A stretch of 56,072 nt of DNA, taken from a cf. Phormidesmis sp. LEGE 11477. Its GTDB lineage: Bacteria > Cyanobacteriota > Cyanobacteriia > Phormidesmidales > Phormidesmidaceae. The stretch spans positions 1-56,072 of the forward strand of contig NZ_JADEXO010000027.1 in NCBI RefSeq assembly GCF_015207105.1, in the 5' to 3' direction. Shown in pieces: positions 1 to 7,832 of this stretch. A program made the translations under genes and the position numbers. The notes under the pieces are model-generated. The model saw only the letters and a program-made list of their open reading frames with translations. It did no database searches and was not told where the DNA came from. Position 1 is the first letter of the stretch. Every line of letters begins with the position of its first letter.

Positions 1-932
1 TCTTTAATCTCACGCTCGACGCAGTCTGCTTCACTTTCTCCGGGTTCAATTTTGCCGCCTGGAAACTCCCACAGACCTCCCAGCAGCCCTTCTTGCTTAC
101 GGCGATCGATCAGGATTTTGCCTTGACTATCGGTGATAACGGCGACGCCGATGCGTTTGTGCGGGAGAGGCTGGCGAGATTCTGTCATAGGAAAGCGGGT
201 GACTGCATTTTGATTGTACGCCGCGCACTCGCTTTGCCAAGGGCAGAGCAAGCAGGCTGGATTGTGCCGGGTGCAGAGCGTCGCCCCCAGATCCATGATT
301 GCCTGGTTGAAGTCTCTAGGATGTTTGGGATCTAATAGCTGTTCGGAAAGCTGCCATAGAGGCGCGATCGCTTTGTTCGGAGTGGCAGGATAGGCAATCA
401 AACGAGACAACACTCGTTTGACGTTGCCATCAAGAATAGGAACAGGTGCGTTGAAAGCAGCGCTGAGGATGCCGCCTGCGGTAGTTCTTCCGATACCTTT
501 AAGACTGATCGCCTGATCAAGCTCACGCGGAAACACCCCATCAAAGTCAGCTACGACTTGCTGTGCCGCCTGATGCAAATTCCTCGCCCTTGCATAGTAG
601 CCGAGCCCCTCCCACAGCTTTAACACTGCCTGCTGATCGGCGATGGCTAGCGCTTGAACCGTAGGCAAGGCTTTTAGCCAGCGCTCGTAGTAAGGGAGGA
701 CGGTCTTGACCTGGGTCTGCTGAAGCATAATCTCCGAAATCCAAATTGCGTAAGGATCTCGGGTTCGTCGCCAGGGAAGGTCTCGTCCCTGCTGTTGATA
801 CCAAGAGAGTAGCGATCGCCTTAGATGAACAATCTGCTGATCAGATATAGCAAAGCTCGGCGGGATAGATCCTGCCGAGCCCTTAGATTGGCGCTTAGGA
901 CGCTTGGTCTGGCGCTTTTGATTTCTGATCAC
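1..932 (-). CDS. mutY: A/G-specific adenine glycosylase MutY, C-terminus cut by window edge
   Basis: Removes adenine mispaired with 8-oxoguanine or G in base-excision repair. The visible ~310 residues hold the SEIMLQQTQV helix with the catalytic Glu, the helix-hairpin-helix LKGIGRTTAG, the catalytic Asp in PILDGNVKRV and the iron-sulfur loop with spacing C-X6-C-X2-C-X5-C (encoded about 225-275). A C-terminal NUDIX-like domain (GGKIEPGESEADCVEREIK at the left edge), which reads 8-oxoG in this family, continues outside the window. I chose GTG at 932 because an in-frame TAG lies three codons upstream and no ATG occurs before MLQQTQ. This leaves a basic 35-residue N-terminal tail. It follows the DUF760 gene by 19 bp, so the two are probably co-transcribed. 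Confidence 0.93.
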   Translation of the reverse strand, partial: MIRNQKRQTKRPKRQSKGSAGSIPPSFAISDQQIVHLRRSLLSWYQQQGRDLPWRRTRDPYAIWISEIMLQQTQVKTVLPYYERWLKALPTVQALAIADQQAVLKLWEGLGYYARARNLHQAAQQVVADFDGVFPRELDQAISLKGIGRTTAGGILSAAFNAPVPILDGNVKRVLSRLIAYPATPNKAIAPLWQLSEQLLDPKHPRDFNQAIMDLGATLCTRHNPACLLCPWQSECAAYNQNAVTRFPMTESRQPLPHKRIGVAVITDSQGKILIDRRKQEGLLGGLWEFPGGKIEPGESEADCVEREIK

Positions 933-951
933 TGATGCCTAAGAATAGCGA

Positions 952-1311
952 TTACGAATCAGACTCTGTATCGAAGTCTTCGCCAAATAGCGTATTGCCG
1001 AAGCGCTCTTCAAAAGCAAGCCGCTGTTCTGCGCCCCGAAGAAAATAGCCGCTCATCATCGCAGAAGCAAGTAGACGGCCTAGGTTTTCACGGTTTGTAG
1101 TGACAGAGACATCGAACTGACCAGAAGGAAGACCCCCTAACAATCCAATTACGTTGTGTTCCATAACCTGCATCACATCAGATGAATCAGGGCGCGATAG
1201 CTGAGTGATAGTGTCCGGGTCCATGGACTTTACATAATCAAGCAGTGAATTGTCTGACATAGGTTTTGAATCGGTAGTAAATTCTGGGATTCTTCCGGTT
1301 ACATCATCCAT
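952..1311 (-). CDS. DUF760 family protein
   Basis: A 119-residue protein resembling the DUF760 family of cyanobacteria and chloroplasts, whose biochemical role is unknown to me. The recognisable core runs from SLLDYVKSMDPDTITQLSRP through MEHNVIGLLGGLPSGQFDV to the helix ASAMMSGYFLRGAEQRL, followed by an acidic tail. Two starts are possible. ATG at 1311 has an AAGG element about 8 nt upstream. ATG at 1260 (MSDNS) gives 102 residues and fits the usual family start better. There is no signal peptide or membrane segment. It lies 19 bp upstream of mutY on the same strand. Confidence 0.8.
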   Translation of the reverse strand: MDDVTGRIPEFTTDSKPMSDNSLLDYVKSMDPDTITQLSRPDSSDVMQVMEHNVIGLLGGLPSGQFDVSVTTNRENLGRLLASAMMSGYFLRGAEQRLAFEERFGNTLFGEDFDTESDS

Positions 1312-1567
1312 GCTGATACCTTCTATGAACGGCTAGAACGCGATTCTACAAGTGGTTTCGCTCTAATGTGTTCTGTGATGTGTCTGATAGGAGCAGGTGC
1401 GTCCTAGTCTCGGATACTACTGTAACAATGCTATTTACATATCACATTGGGTGAAACCGAATGGTAACCGAACACACGACTTCGATTTGTCCAAGTGCTG
1501 AACAAGGTTTATCTCAACCCATCTAGGCTACGCATCTAGGCTCATATCTAGAAGATAAGGACTTCAC

Positions 1568-1846
1568 TTACCAAGTTGGATCGTCTAAAAGGTTGATTTC
1601 TATCGGATGGGTGGTATTCGGAATGGCGGTGAGACAGGCGCGCACTGATGTGTCTAAGTCGTTATTAGCTCCCGTATCTGGGCCCGTATCTGGGCCAGTC
1701 ATCTCAACTTCACAGGCATAGCAGGAGCCCATCAAGCAGCCAGTAGAAATATGGATGCCGGCTCGGTGAGCCACGTCTAAAAGCGCTTCACCCGGTTCGG
1801 CGGTAGTAGTGATGTCGTCAGGGAGAAAGCGGATCTGAACAGTCAC
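1568..1846 (-). CDS. Short plant-type [2Fe-2S] ferredoxin-like protein
   Basis: A 92-residue electron carrier of the plant/adrenodoxin-like ferredoxin fold. Cys37, Cys42 and Cys45 (GCLMGSCYACEVEM) plus Cys71 (VRACLTAIP) form the C-X4-C-X2-C...C cluster ligands. The N-terminal strand (VQIRFLPDD) and the EPGEALLDVAHRAGI helix are typical. Between Cys45 and Cys71 a tandem 12-bp duplication (1671-1694) encodes a repeated GPDT, so the loop is variable. It is shorter than photosynthetic PetF (about 97 residues) and diverges from it, so I infer an accessory ferredoxin rather than the photosystem I acceptor. The partner is not evident from context. Confidence 0.87.
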   Translation of the reverse strand: MTVQIRFLPDDITTTAEPGEALLDVAHRAGIHISTGCLMGSCYACEVEMTGPDTGPDTGANNDLDTSVRACLTAIPNTTHPIEINLLDDPTW

Positions 1847-1976
1847 AGAAGGTACTAGATACTAAGAGGCTAAATGAGCAAGGCAAGCCGGAAAGGCTAA
1901 GCAAGGAAGACTAAGGGCGTAGCGAGGAAACTTAAGAGCGCAGCGTAAGAAAGACTAAGGCGCAGCGCAAGGAAGA

Positions 1977-2282
1977 TTAAGAGCGCAGCATGGCCACTAG
2001 GGTAGTGTGTGCGTCGGCGGCATCTTTGAGTTCGTGATCAAAGGCAATCCGCAAAGGTAGCGTTTGCCCCTTGACTTCGGCGGTAAGATCCATGCCAGCC
2101 TGGTCGATAGTGGTGAGGGTAGCAGCGGTCGCCTCGGTCTGATTGCCGTAGCGCTGGGCGTAGGTCAAAACCGCTTCGGCGTGGTCTTTGTTCATGTGTT
2201 TGCAGATGCGATCGCTAACCTTTGCACTAATTTTTTCAGCCGCTTTCTTTTCAGATTCTTTAGTCGCCGTATTTTCTGACAT
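1977..2282 (-). CDS. DUF2470 domain protein (HugZ-like C-terminal domain)
   Basis: This 101-residue protein consists of a charged Lys/Glu-rich N-terminus (residues 1-25) followed by a DUF2470 domain: ICKHMNKDHAEAVLTYAQ, then GMDLTAEVKGQTLPLRIAFDHEL. The domain is known from heme-associated pyridoxamine-phosphate-oxidase-like proteins (HugZ family) and from stand-alone proteins of photosynthetic organisms, where the HMNxDH motif is conserved. No flavin-binding split-barrel domain is attached. A role in heme or tetrapyrrole handling is inference from the family. It is on the same strand as the ferredoxin, separated by about 130 bp of degenerate AAGACTAAGRGCGCAGCG-like repeats (about 1880-1985). 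Confidence 0.8.
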   Translation of the reverse strand: MSENTATKESEKKAAEKISAKVSDRICKHMNKDHAEAVLTYAQRYGNQTEATAATLTTIDQAGMDLTAEVKGQTLPLRIAFDHELKDAADAHTTLVAMLRS

Positions 2283-2433
2283 AATTTCGCTTCTAGACCT
2301 TACAATTTCGACAGCTTCTGACAGACTTCTCTGTTGTCTGAGCTTGATAGGCTGTTGACTCTCTTTCGACTTATTGTAACCGGATTGTAAATTCCCTACT
2401 GCTACTTGGCTATTCCTATATACGCCAATTTCT

Positions 2434-2465
2434 ATGAGCGCAAAACTATGAGCGCAAGACTATGA
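2434..2465 (+). repeat. Triplicated 14-bp start region with two five-codon upstream ORFs
   Basis: The motif CTATGAGCGCAA occurs three times with a 14-bp period, placing ATG codons at 2434, 2448 and 2462. The first two open MSAKL-stop and MSARL-stop. Each TGA overlaps the next ATG as ATGA (2448-2451 and 2462-2465), and the third ATG starts the downstream gene. The arrangement is read directly; an effect on translation by coupling or reinitiation is inference. Confidence 0.75.
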
Positions 2466-2926
2466 GCGCAAGTTCTCACCCGCTACCCACAGGCACTGTC
2501 TTTGAAAGCCCAGGTGCCCATCTTACCTATAGAGTGATTGGACCCTGCTGTCGGCTGTATGATCGCGAGCAATTGCCTTGGCCCTGCTGCCGAATCCAGT
2601 GGCGCAGCAAAGAGCCGAGCTGGCGACGGGTTGGTAAACGGTTTACAGTCGATCTAGCGACGCGCAAGCATCCTTCCTATTGTGTGGAAATTATCGGCCA
2701 GAGCTATCGCAGTGAACCCATTGTGATGACGCTATATCCGATTGGGCTATCTGCAGCGCAGCAGCACTGGTGGCACACGAAACGGGTTGATCCAAGAGCT
2801 GCTGACGCTCTTTGTGGTAGTTCTATGGATAGGATGCTCTTCGTGGATAGTAAAGCTGCTAACGACGGATCTGCTCAGGCACAGCCACCTCACAGCCTCG
2901 GCGATATTCTATACCCGACCAAATGA
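2462..2926 (+). CDS. Unrecognised protein, possibly frameshifted at its C-terminus
   Basis: I do not recognise this 154-residue protein. It starts with PLPTGTVFESPGAHLTYRVIG and is rich in Cys, Arg and Trp (GPCCRLYDREQLPWPCCRIQW); residues 60-105 look like a beta-rich domain. After about residue 105 the frame becomes low-complexity and polar. The +1-shifted frame over the same DNA, to a stop at 2966, encodes a hydrophobic stretch ELLTLFVVVLWIGCSSWIVK that would make a good membrane helix. The gene may therefore carry a frameshift near 2770-2800, with the native protein ending in a membrane anchor. Its 3' end overlaps the convergent pentapeptide gene by 68 bp (108 bp if the shifted frame is used). 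Confidence 0.5.
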   Translation: MSASSHPLPTGTVFESPGAHLTYRVIGPCCRLYDREQLPWPCCRIQWRSKEPSWRRVGKRFTVDLATRKHPSYCVEIIGQSYRSEPIVMTLYPIGLSAAQQHWWHTKRVDPRAADALCGSSMDRMLFVDSKAANDGSAQAQPPHSLGDILYPTK

Positions 2927-3530
2927 GCGTGCTGCACGTGCTGGCGCTAGAAAAGTTGGCGCTTAAGGGCAACGTGTCTCGCAAATCGGCGCTGTCTAAG
3001 ATAGTGCGATCAAAGATGGTTTCGTCTATGTACGATTCGCGTAGGTCTGCGGCAATTAGAGAACTGTCGCTGAGATCGGTGCGATCGAGAATGGCATAGC
3101 GCAGGTCGGCGCTGTCGAGAATGGCATAGCGCAGGCTGGTATAGGCTAGGTTTGCATCCACCAGGTTGGCTCCGTGCAGCTGGGCACCGTCCAGATTGGC
3201 ATAGTAAAAATTGGCCCCTTCCAGGTCGGCTCCAGTCAGATCCGCGCCCGATAGATCTAGCCGACGAAAGTCAGCACCGTTGAGGTCGCATCCCGGACAG
3301 CTATTGGTTTTCATTAGCTGTTGAATGGCGGTTGGGTCGGCTGCGATCGCGCCTTCTATCCTTACTCCTAACCCAGCGAAGGCAACCGTTGCGGCTGTGC
3401 CGACCGCGAAAGCGCCCCTGCGGTAATAGCACGTACGAAACAGATCTTTTATCTCTATATATATGAGATGCATGAGGCAAACAGACATCAGGCCACCCAA
3501 CCTTGTAAAACTAGCGACAAACAGCCTCAT
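2859..3530 (-). CDS. Exported pentapeptide-repeat protein
   Basis: This 223-residue protein has a hydrophobic segment (FAVGTAATVAFAGLGV) after two Arg and a plausible signal-peptidase site at AIAA/DP. The mature part starts with the lead-in CPGCDLNGADFRRLDLSGADL, often seen in secreted cyanobacterial pentapeptide proteins, and continues with about 18 A(D/N)LXX repeats forming a right-handed quadrilateral beta-helix. The start is uncertain: initiating at MSVCLMHL or MHLIYIE would shorten the unusual N-terminal 15-20 residues. Pentapeptide proteins rarely have known enzymatic activity; a periplasmic or lumenal structural or binding role is inference. The last 30 residues leave the repeat and overlap the convergent gene. 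Confidence 0.8.
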   Translation of the reverse strand: MRLFVASFTRLGGLMSVCLMHLIYIEIKDLFRTCYYRRGAFAVGTAATVAFAGLGVRIEGAIAADPTAIQQLMKTNSCPGCDLNGADFRRLDLSGADLTGADLEGANFYYANLDGAQLHGANLVDANLAYTSLRYAILDSADLRYAILDRTDLSDSSLIAADLRESYIDETIFDRTILDSADLRDTLPLSANFSSASTCSTLIWSGIEYRRGCEVAVPEQIRR

Positions 3531-3926
3531 TTACAAAAAGCTGTGCGTTTGTTTATAAACTTGCCCAGATCTCATCGGCGACCAATCTAATCCTCTAATC
3601 AGGCGCACTCACACAGCTCACTTAATCAAGTCAACCCGCTTAACATAAATAGCCATCTTGAAGTAATCCATCTTTAGATAGCTACCTCAAGACGCTCACC
3701 CCCCACGGAAATTCCTCATAACATATCTTGAAATGATTTGGCTGGCTTTGCAGGTAATCTGTACTCAGTCAAATCAATAAAGTTAAAACTGTTAGCTAAC
3801 CTTGTGCCCCGTTAGCTTTAAGCTAACCTTACGCACTGTTAGCTTAGATTCCTGTGTCCTAATTGTCGGGTGTGCAACCCTCACGCTGTCGCCGACCATC
3901 GTGAACTCTACTAATCATTTAAAGAT
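3531..3926. other. Intergenic region between divergent envelope genes
   Basis: About 400 bp separate the pentapeptide gene (minus) from the SLH gene (plus), so promoters for both should lie here. The right half carries the palindromic GTTAGCT motifs annotated separately. Otherwise the region is AT-rich and I see no RNA gene or further reading frame. Confidence 0.6.
3791..3846. promoter_or_regulatory. Cluster of GTTAGCT palindromes, possible operators
   Basis: Three related sites upstream of the SLH gene: the perfect palindrome GTTAGCTAAC (3791-3800), the odd-length perfect palindrome GTTAGCTTTAAGCTAAC (3811-3827) and a half site GTTAGCTTA (3839-3847, roughly). AGCTAACCTT is repeated 27 bp apart. 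Dyad symmetry at regular spacing suggests a dimeric DNA-binding protein, but I cannot name it. A repeat without regulatory function is the alternative. Confidence 0.4.
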
Positions 3927-5237
3927 ATGCAAATGAAATCATTTCGACTTACGGTTACTGCGCTTGCGACTGCTGCTGTTGCCGTTACTGCTAGCAATCT
4001 ACCTGGTGCGATCGCCCAGAGTCAGCCCATTGCCCAGCGTGCAACTGAGGCGTCTACTGCTGTTCAGTTAGCACAGTCCTCTACCTTTGGTCAGCAAGAA
4101 ACGGATCAAGATCCTTACCTGCTGGTGGCCAACCCCACCTCTAATATCGGCGGCAGACAGCGCTATGGTCTGATGATTCTAGAGCAAAGGCAGCCAGTTC
4201 CCCCGGCCCAGCCCTGCTTTTCTACAACAGGCTCCAACCCAACTGCCGTTACCCCTTTGACCTTCAATAACCCAGCTTGTGGACGCAGCACGGATACTAA
4301 CGGCTATCTACTGCGGACGGCTGGCGAAGACATTAGGTACACCCCTGTTTTGGAAGCAGAAGAAGGCGTTTTGGTGCTCTACGCCAACCCTTCCCCCTTT
4401 GCGGGTAGCGGTGCGAGAAGGTTTGTGATTGGCCAGACCGATGGGATTGTTCCTGGCGGCTATACTCAGATCTTCTTAAAGCCTGGCTGGCGGCTGGCTA
4501 AGCAAACTTTTGAAGGGAATGTAACGGGCAGAACCTACATTGCCAACGATATGACGACAGCAGAACTCATTGCACAGGATGAAGATATTATTGCGGGGCC
4601 TACCGACCCAGATGTCCCGACACCTGTTGTTGTGCCTACGCCTGCACCTGCCTCATTCCCTGATGCCGTAGGTGACATCTATGAAGATGACATCAACCGA
4701 GCAGTTCAGCTTGGCTTCATTTCTGGCTTTGCAGAGGACAATACATTTAGACCAAGAGCAACACTGACTCGCGAACAGCTCGTCTCTATTGTGGTAGAAG
4801 GCTTGGAAGTTGCGCCTGAGCAGGCAGCACCTGTGGGTAATGTGCCCTTTGCCGATGTTCCAACTAGCCGCTGGAGCGCTGCAAAAATCGCTAGAGCCGC
4901 AGAGCTAGGTATCATCAGCGGCTATCAGGACGGTAGCTTTAGACCCACTAACCAGGTAACTCGCGCTGAGCTGATTGCGATTATGCGTCGCGCAGCTGAG
5001 TACGACAGCGAGACCACTGACCTTGAAGCCAACCAGACCGGGGCTACTTTTAGCGACATCAACGGTCACTGGGCAGAAGGCGCAATCTCTGAGCTATCCA
5101 CTTTCTGCGGCGTGGCTACACCACTGAACGAAGTCGGTAATGAGTTCCGACCAGATTCAGCGGCTCAGCGTAACTATGCCGCTGCTGCTATGGTGCGTCT
5201 ACTAGACTGCTCTCAAACTGCTGAAAACGAGACGTAG
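3927..5237 (+). CDS. DUF3747/SLH-domain surface protein
   Basis: A 436-residue exported protein. Residues 1-30 form a signal peptide (MKSFRLTVTALATAAVAVTA, likely cut at AIA/QSQ). Residues about 50-215 match the cyanobacterial DUF3747 domain (DQDPYLLVANPTSNIGGRQ, CFSTTGSNPTAVTPLTFNN, YTQIFLKPGWRLAKQTFEGN). After a Pro/Val/Thr linker, residues about 245-430 contain three S-layer-homology modules (AVQLGFISGFAEDNTFRPRA, then ELGIISGYQDGSFRPTNQVT, then a weaker third). SLH modules anchor proteins to peptidoglycan-linked polymers, so a periplasmic or envelope structural role is likely. It is followed by a strong terminator and preceded by palindromic sites, so it is probably monocistronic. Confidence 0.88.
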   Translation: MQMKSFRLTVTALATAAVAVTASNLPGAIAQSQPIAQRATEASTAVQLAQSSTFGQQETDQDPYLLVANPTSNIGGRQRYGLMILEQRQPVPPAQPCFSTTGSNPTAVTPLTFNNPACGRSTDTNGYLLRTAGEDIRYTPVLEAEEGVLVLYANPSPFAGSGARRFVIGQTDGIVPGGYTQIFLKPGWRLAKQTFEGNVTGRTYIANDMTTAELIAQDEDIIAGPTDPDVPTPVVVPTPAPASFPDAVGDIYEDDINRAVQLGFISGFAEDNTFRPRATLTREQLVSIVVEGLEVAPEQAAPVGNVPFADVPTSRWSAAKIARAAELGIISGYQDGSFRPTNQVTRAELIAIMRRAAEYDSETTDLEANQTGATFSDINGHWAEGAISELSTFCGVATPLNEVGNEFRPDSAAQRNYAAAAMVRLLDCSQTAENET

Positions 5238-5305
5238 CTTTCTTGGAGAATACAGTCTGGGTAGAGCCTTCTCCTCTTATTTCTGCTTTGAGTAAGTAGA
5301 ACTAA

Positions 5306-5338
5306 CCCTAGTCGATAGCTATCGACTAGGGCTTTTTT
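5306..5338 (+). terminator. Rho-independent terminator after the SLH gene
   Basis: A perfect 11-bp inverted repeat (CCCTAGTCGAT at 5306-5316, ATCGACTAGGG at 5321-5331) with an AGCT loop is followed by CTTTTTT. It sits 69 bp after the SLH stop codon and in front of the convergent methyltransferase gene. The stem is symmetric but the T-run is on the plus strand only. Confidence 0.92.
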
Positions 5339-5381
5339 AGCTCTTAAAGGAGTGGATAAGTGGCAACTGCAAAAAGGCTTT

Positions 5382-6275
5382 TTACTTGGTGCCGCTAAGG
5401 ATGCCGTAGCGAATGAGTCCTCGGTTGAAGCCGGTCGTCATTAGTGCGATCGCAGCCGTCCCCCGTATGGTTTCTTCACCCGCTTGAAAAATACCTGTCA
5501 CTGCCTCAACGCTAAGAGCTGAGCGGATAACGTCTTGCCAAAAGAATTCTACCTGCTGTGACCAATCGGCCATCCTCACATCTGTAAACCCGACTTCTTT
5601 GGCCAGAATGCTATAGTCATCCAAAGAAATGACATAGGGCAGGTGATACAGCTCGTACAGGCGATCGAGGTGCTGGCCTTCGCTCTCGGTCAGTGGGCCA
5701 GCCAGCGTACGCGTGGACCGATGACACCACGTTGCCATGAGGAAAGTGCCGCCCGGTTTTAATACGCGATAGCACTCTTGCAAGAAGCCTTGTTTGTCCG
5801 GCATGTGTTCGCCGCTTTCCATTGACCACACAAAGTCGAAGGCATCATCTGGGAAAGGTGTAGACAGGGCATTAGTCACCTGGAACTGGACAGCCGGTGC
5901 CTGCGCGGTTTCAAAGTTCTCGTAGGCAAGTAGATCGACGCCTTGTTCGGCAGCGCGTTCGCCAGCGCGTTTGGCTTGGACTGGGCTCAGCGTAATGCCG
6001 ACGGCCTGAGCGTCGAACTTTTTAGCCAGATATAGAGTACTGCCGCCAATGCCGCAGCCTACATCTAGAATGGTGTGAGCAGTCGTAAGATCAGCCCACT
6101 TCAGCAGCGCTTCGATCAGATCAATTTGGGCCTGTCTGCGATTTTTACGATGTCGACCATTTCTGCCATAGTAACCGTGGTGCATGTGCTCACCCCAGGT
6201 TTTTTCCCACAGCGGCGACGACGTGTCATAAAACCGTTGAATTTTTTCGGCAAGGGGTGTGCTGTCAGTCATCAT
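5382..6275 (-). CDS. Tocopherol O-methyltransferase (gamma-TMT)
   Basis: This 297-residue SAM-dependent methyltransferase converts gamma- to alpha-tocopherol, the last step of vitamin E synthesis. The diagnostic start, KIQRFYDTSSPLWEKTWGEH followed by MHHGYYG, matches cyanobacterial and plant gamma-TMT. SAM motif I is ILDVGCGIGGSTLYLA (about residue 68-83); later motifs are SMESGEHMPDKQGFLQECY and RVLKPGGTFLMATWCHR. It lacks the N-terminal extension and C-terminal membrane helix of MPBQ methyltransferases, which argues against the earlier pathway step. A second in-frame ATG immediately follows the first. No other tocopherol gene is nearby. It converges with the SLH gene and has its own upstream region of about 185 bp shared with divergent ktrB. 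Confidence 0.86.
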   Translation of the reverse strand: MMTDSTPLAEKIQRFYDTSSPLWEKTWGEHMHHGYYGRNGRHRKNRRQAQIDLIEALLKWADLTTAHTILDVGCGIGGSTLYLAKKFDAQAVGITLSPVQAKRAGERAAEQGVDLLAYENFETAQAPAVQFQVTNALSTPFPDDAFDFVWSMESGEHMPDKQGFLQECYRVLKPGGTFLMATWCHRSTRTLAGPLTESEGQHLDRLYELYHLPYVISLDDYSILAKEVGFTDVRMADWSQQVEFFWQDVIRSALSVEAVTGIFQAGEETIRGTAAIALMTTGFNRGLIRYGILSGTK

Positions 6276-6460
6276 AGGTCTTGGCTCCGCTGTAGAAGCG
6301 TTGTAGGAGACTGGTCATATGGTAGCTTCCTTCATCCTTCTGAGTCTGGGAGTGAGCTCAGGCGAACACGTAGGCTAGTTGAATGAGAATCGTCGCCTGC
6401 TACGCTGCTGGCGCAACCAGCTTTCTTTTGTTTTCCAGCAAGAGCTTTTAATTTAAATTT

Positions 6461-7795
6461 ATGACCGTCCCTAGAACAATCTGCTTTGGTTTTTTGGTAC
6501 TGATTGCAGTGGGCACCTTGCTGCTGCTGCTGCCATTTTCGACGGCTAGTGGGGAGTGGGACAGCCCGCTAGTGGCCCTATTTACCGCGACTTCGGCAGT
6601 CTGTGTGACCGGGCTGATTGTGGTGGATACAGGCAGCTATTTTTCTGCCTTTGGTCAAGGGGTCGTGCTGCTGCTGATTCAGCTAGGCGGACTGGGCTAC
6701 ATGACGGCGACGACGCTGCTACTGCTACTGGTGGGGCGGCGGCTGTGTCTAAAAGACAAGCTGGCAATTCAGCAGGCAATGGATACCTCAGAGCTATCGA
6801 ATGTAAAGGCGCTGCTGGTTTCAATTGTTTCGATGACAGCGATCTTTGAGCTGACCGGAGCGTTCTGCCTGATGCCGACTTTCTTAGAAGACTTTGGCCT
6901 AGGTCGGTCGCTATGGCTATCGATTTTTCATAGCATCAGCGCTTTTAATAATGCCGGGTTTAGCTTGTTTTCAGACAGCCTGGTGCGCTATGCCGAAGTC
7001 GCTTGGCCGATGGTAGTGGTGTCGGCGCTGATTATTCTCGGTGGGATTGGCTATCAGGTGATTATGGAAGCGTTTATGTGGGTGCGATCGCGTCTGATGG
7101 GACGCAAAACTCACACTGTCTTTTCCCTGCATTTCAAAATTGTGACCAGTACAACGCTAGCGCTGCTGGCGGTAGGAACGCTGGCCTTTTTCTTGATTGA
7201 GTTTGATAACTCAGCGACACTAGCCAACAAAAGCTTTGGCTCTAAGCTACTGCTAGCAGGGTTTCAGTCAGTAGTGATGCGAACGGCTGGATTTAATTCA
7301 ATCGACATCGGTGCGATGGAGACGAGCGCTTTATTCGTGGCGATCGCACTGATGTTTGTCGGCGCTAGCCCCGGCAGTACTGGCGGTGGTATCAAGACAA
7401 CGACCGTTCGCATTCTGATGGTCTGCACCAAGGCCGCGCTGCGAGGCAAAGAGGAAGTGAATTGCTATCAGCGGCAGATTCCGATGGCAAGAGTACTCAA
7501 AGCCCTGGCTGTGGTCGTGGCTTCGGTGATTAGCGTCGTGATCATCACGACCTGTCTATCGGTGAGCGATCCCGACTTAAGATTCATTGCCATCCTATTT
7601 GAAACGGTGTCTGCCTTCGCAACGGTAGGGCTTTCAACCGGTGTCACTGGCGATCTGTCTGTTTGGGGTCAGCTATTCATCATCTGCACGATGTATATCG
7701 GACGAGTCGGCATCTTGCTATTGATGTCAGCGCTGTTAGGCGATCCTAGCCCTAGCGCTATCCACTTTCCAGAAGAAGATCTGCTGACAGGCTAA
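6461..7795 (+). CDS. ktrB: KtrB/TrkH-family K+ channel subunit
   Basis: The 444-residue integral membrane subunit of the Na+-dependent Ktr potassium uptake system. Four pore loops are readable: ATSAVCVTGL (about residue 45), SISAFNNAGFSL (about 158), VMRTAGFNSID (about 271) and SAFATVGLSTG (about 386); each carries the selectivity-filter glycine. About eight to ten hydrophobic helices alternate with them, and the intramembrane gate segment GASPGSTGGGIKTTT is present. No ktrA (RCK-domain regulator) gene is adjacent, so the partner must be encoded elsewhere, as in Synechocystis. The gene is flanked by opposite-strand genes, suggesting a monocistronic unit. The ATG at 6461 follows an AT-rich leader without a strong Shine-Dalgarno. 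Confidence 0.92.
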   Translation: MTVPRTICFGFLVLIAVGTLLLLLPFSTASGEWDSPLVALFTATSAVCVTGLIVVDTGSYFSAFGQGVVLLLIQLGGLGYMTATTLLLLLVGRRLCLKDKLAIQQAMDTSELSNVKALLVSIVSMTAIFELTGAFCLMPTFLEDFGLGRSLWLSIFHSISAFNNAGFSLFSDSLVRYAEVAWPMVVVSALIILGGIGYQVIMEAFMWVRSRLMGRKTHTVFSLHFKIVTSTTLALLAVGTLAFFLIEFDNSATLANKSFGSKLLLAGFQSVVMRTAGFNSIDIGAMETSALFVAIALMFVGASPGSTGGGIKTTTVRILMVCTKAALRGKEEVNCYQRQIPMARVLKALAVVVASVISVVIITTCLSVSDPDLRFIAILFETVSAFATVGLSTGVTGDLSVWGQLFIICTMYIGRVGILLLMSALLGDPSPSAIHFPEEDLLTG

Positions 7796-7832
7796 GCGCT
7801 ATTAATTTGCCCGAGCTGTTTATCTGCCTGGC

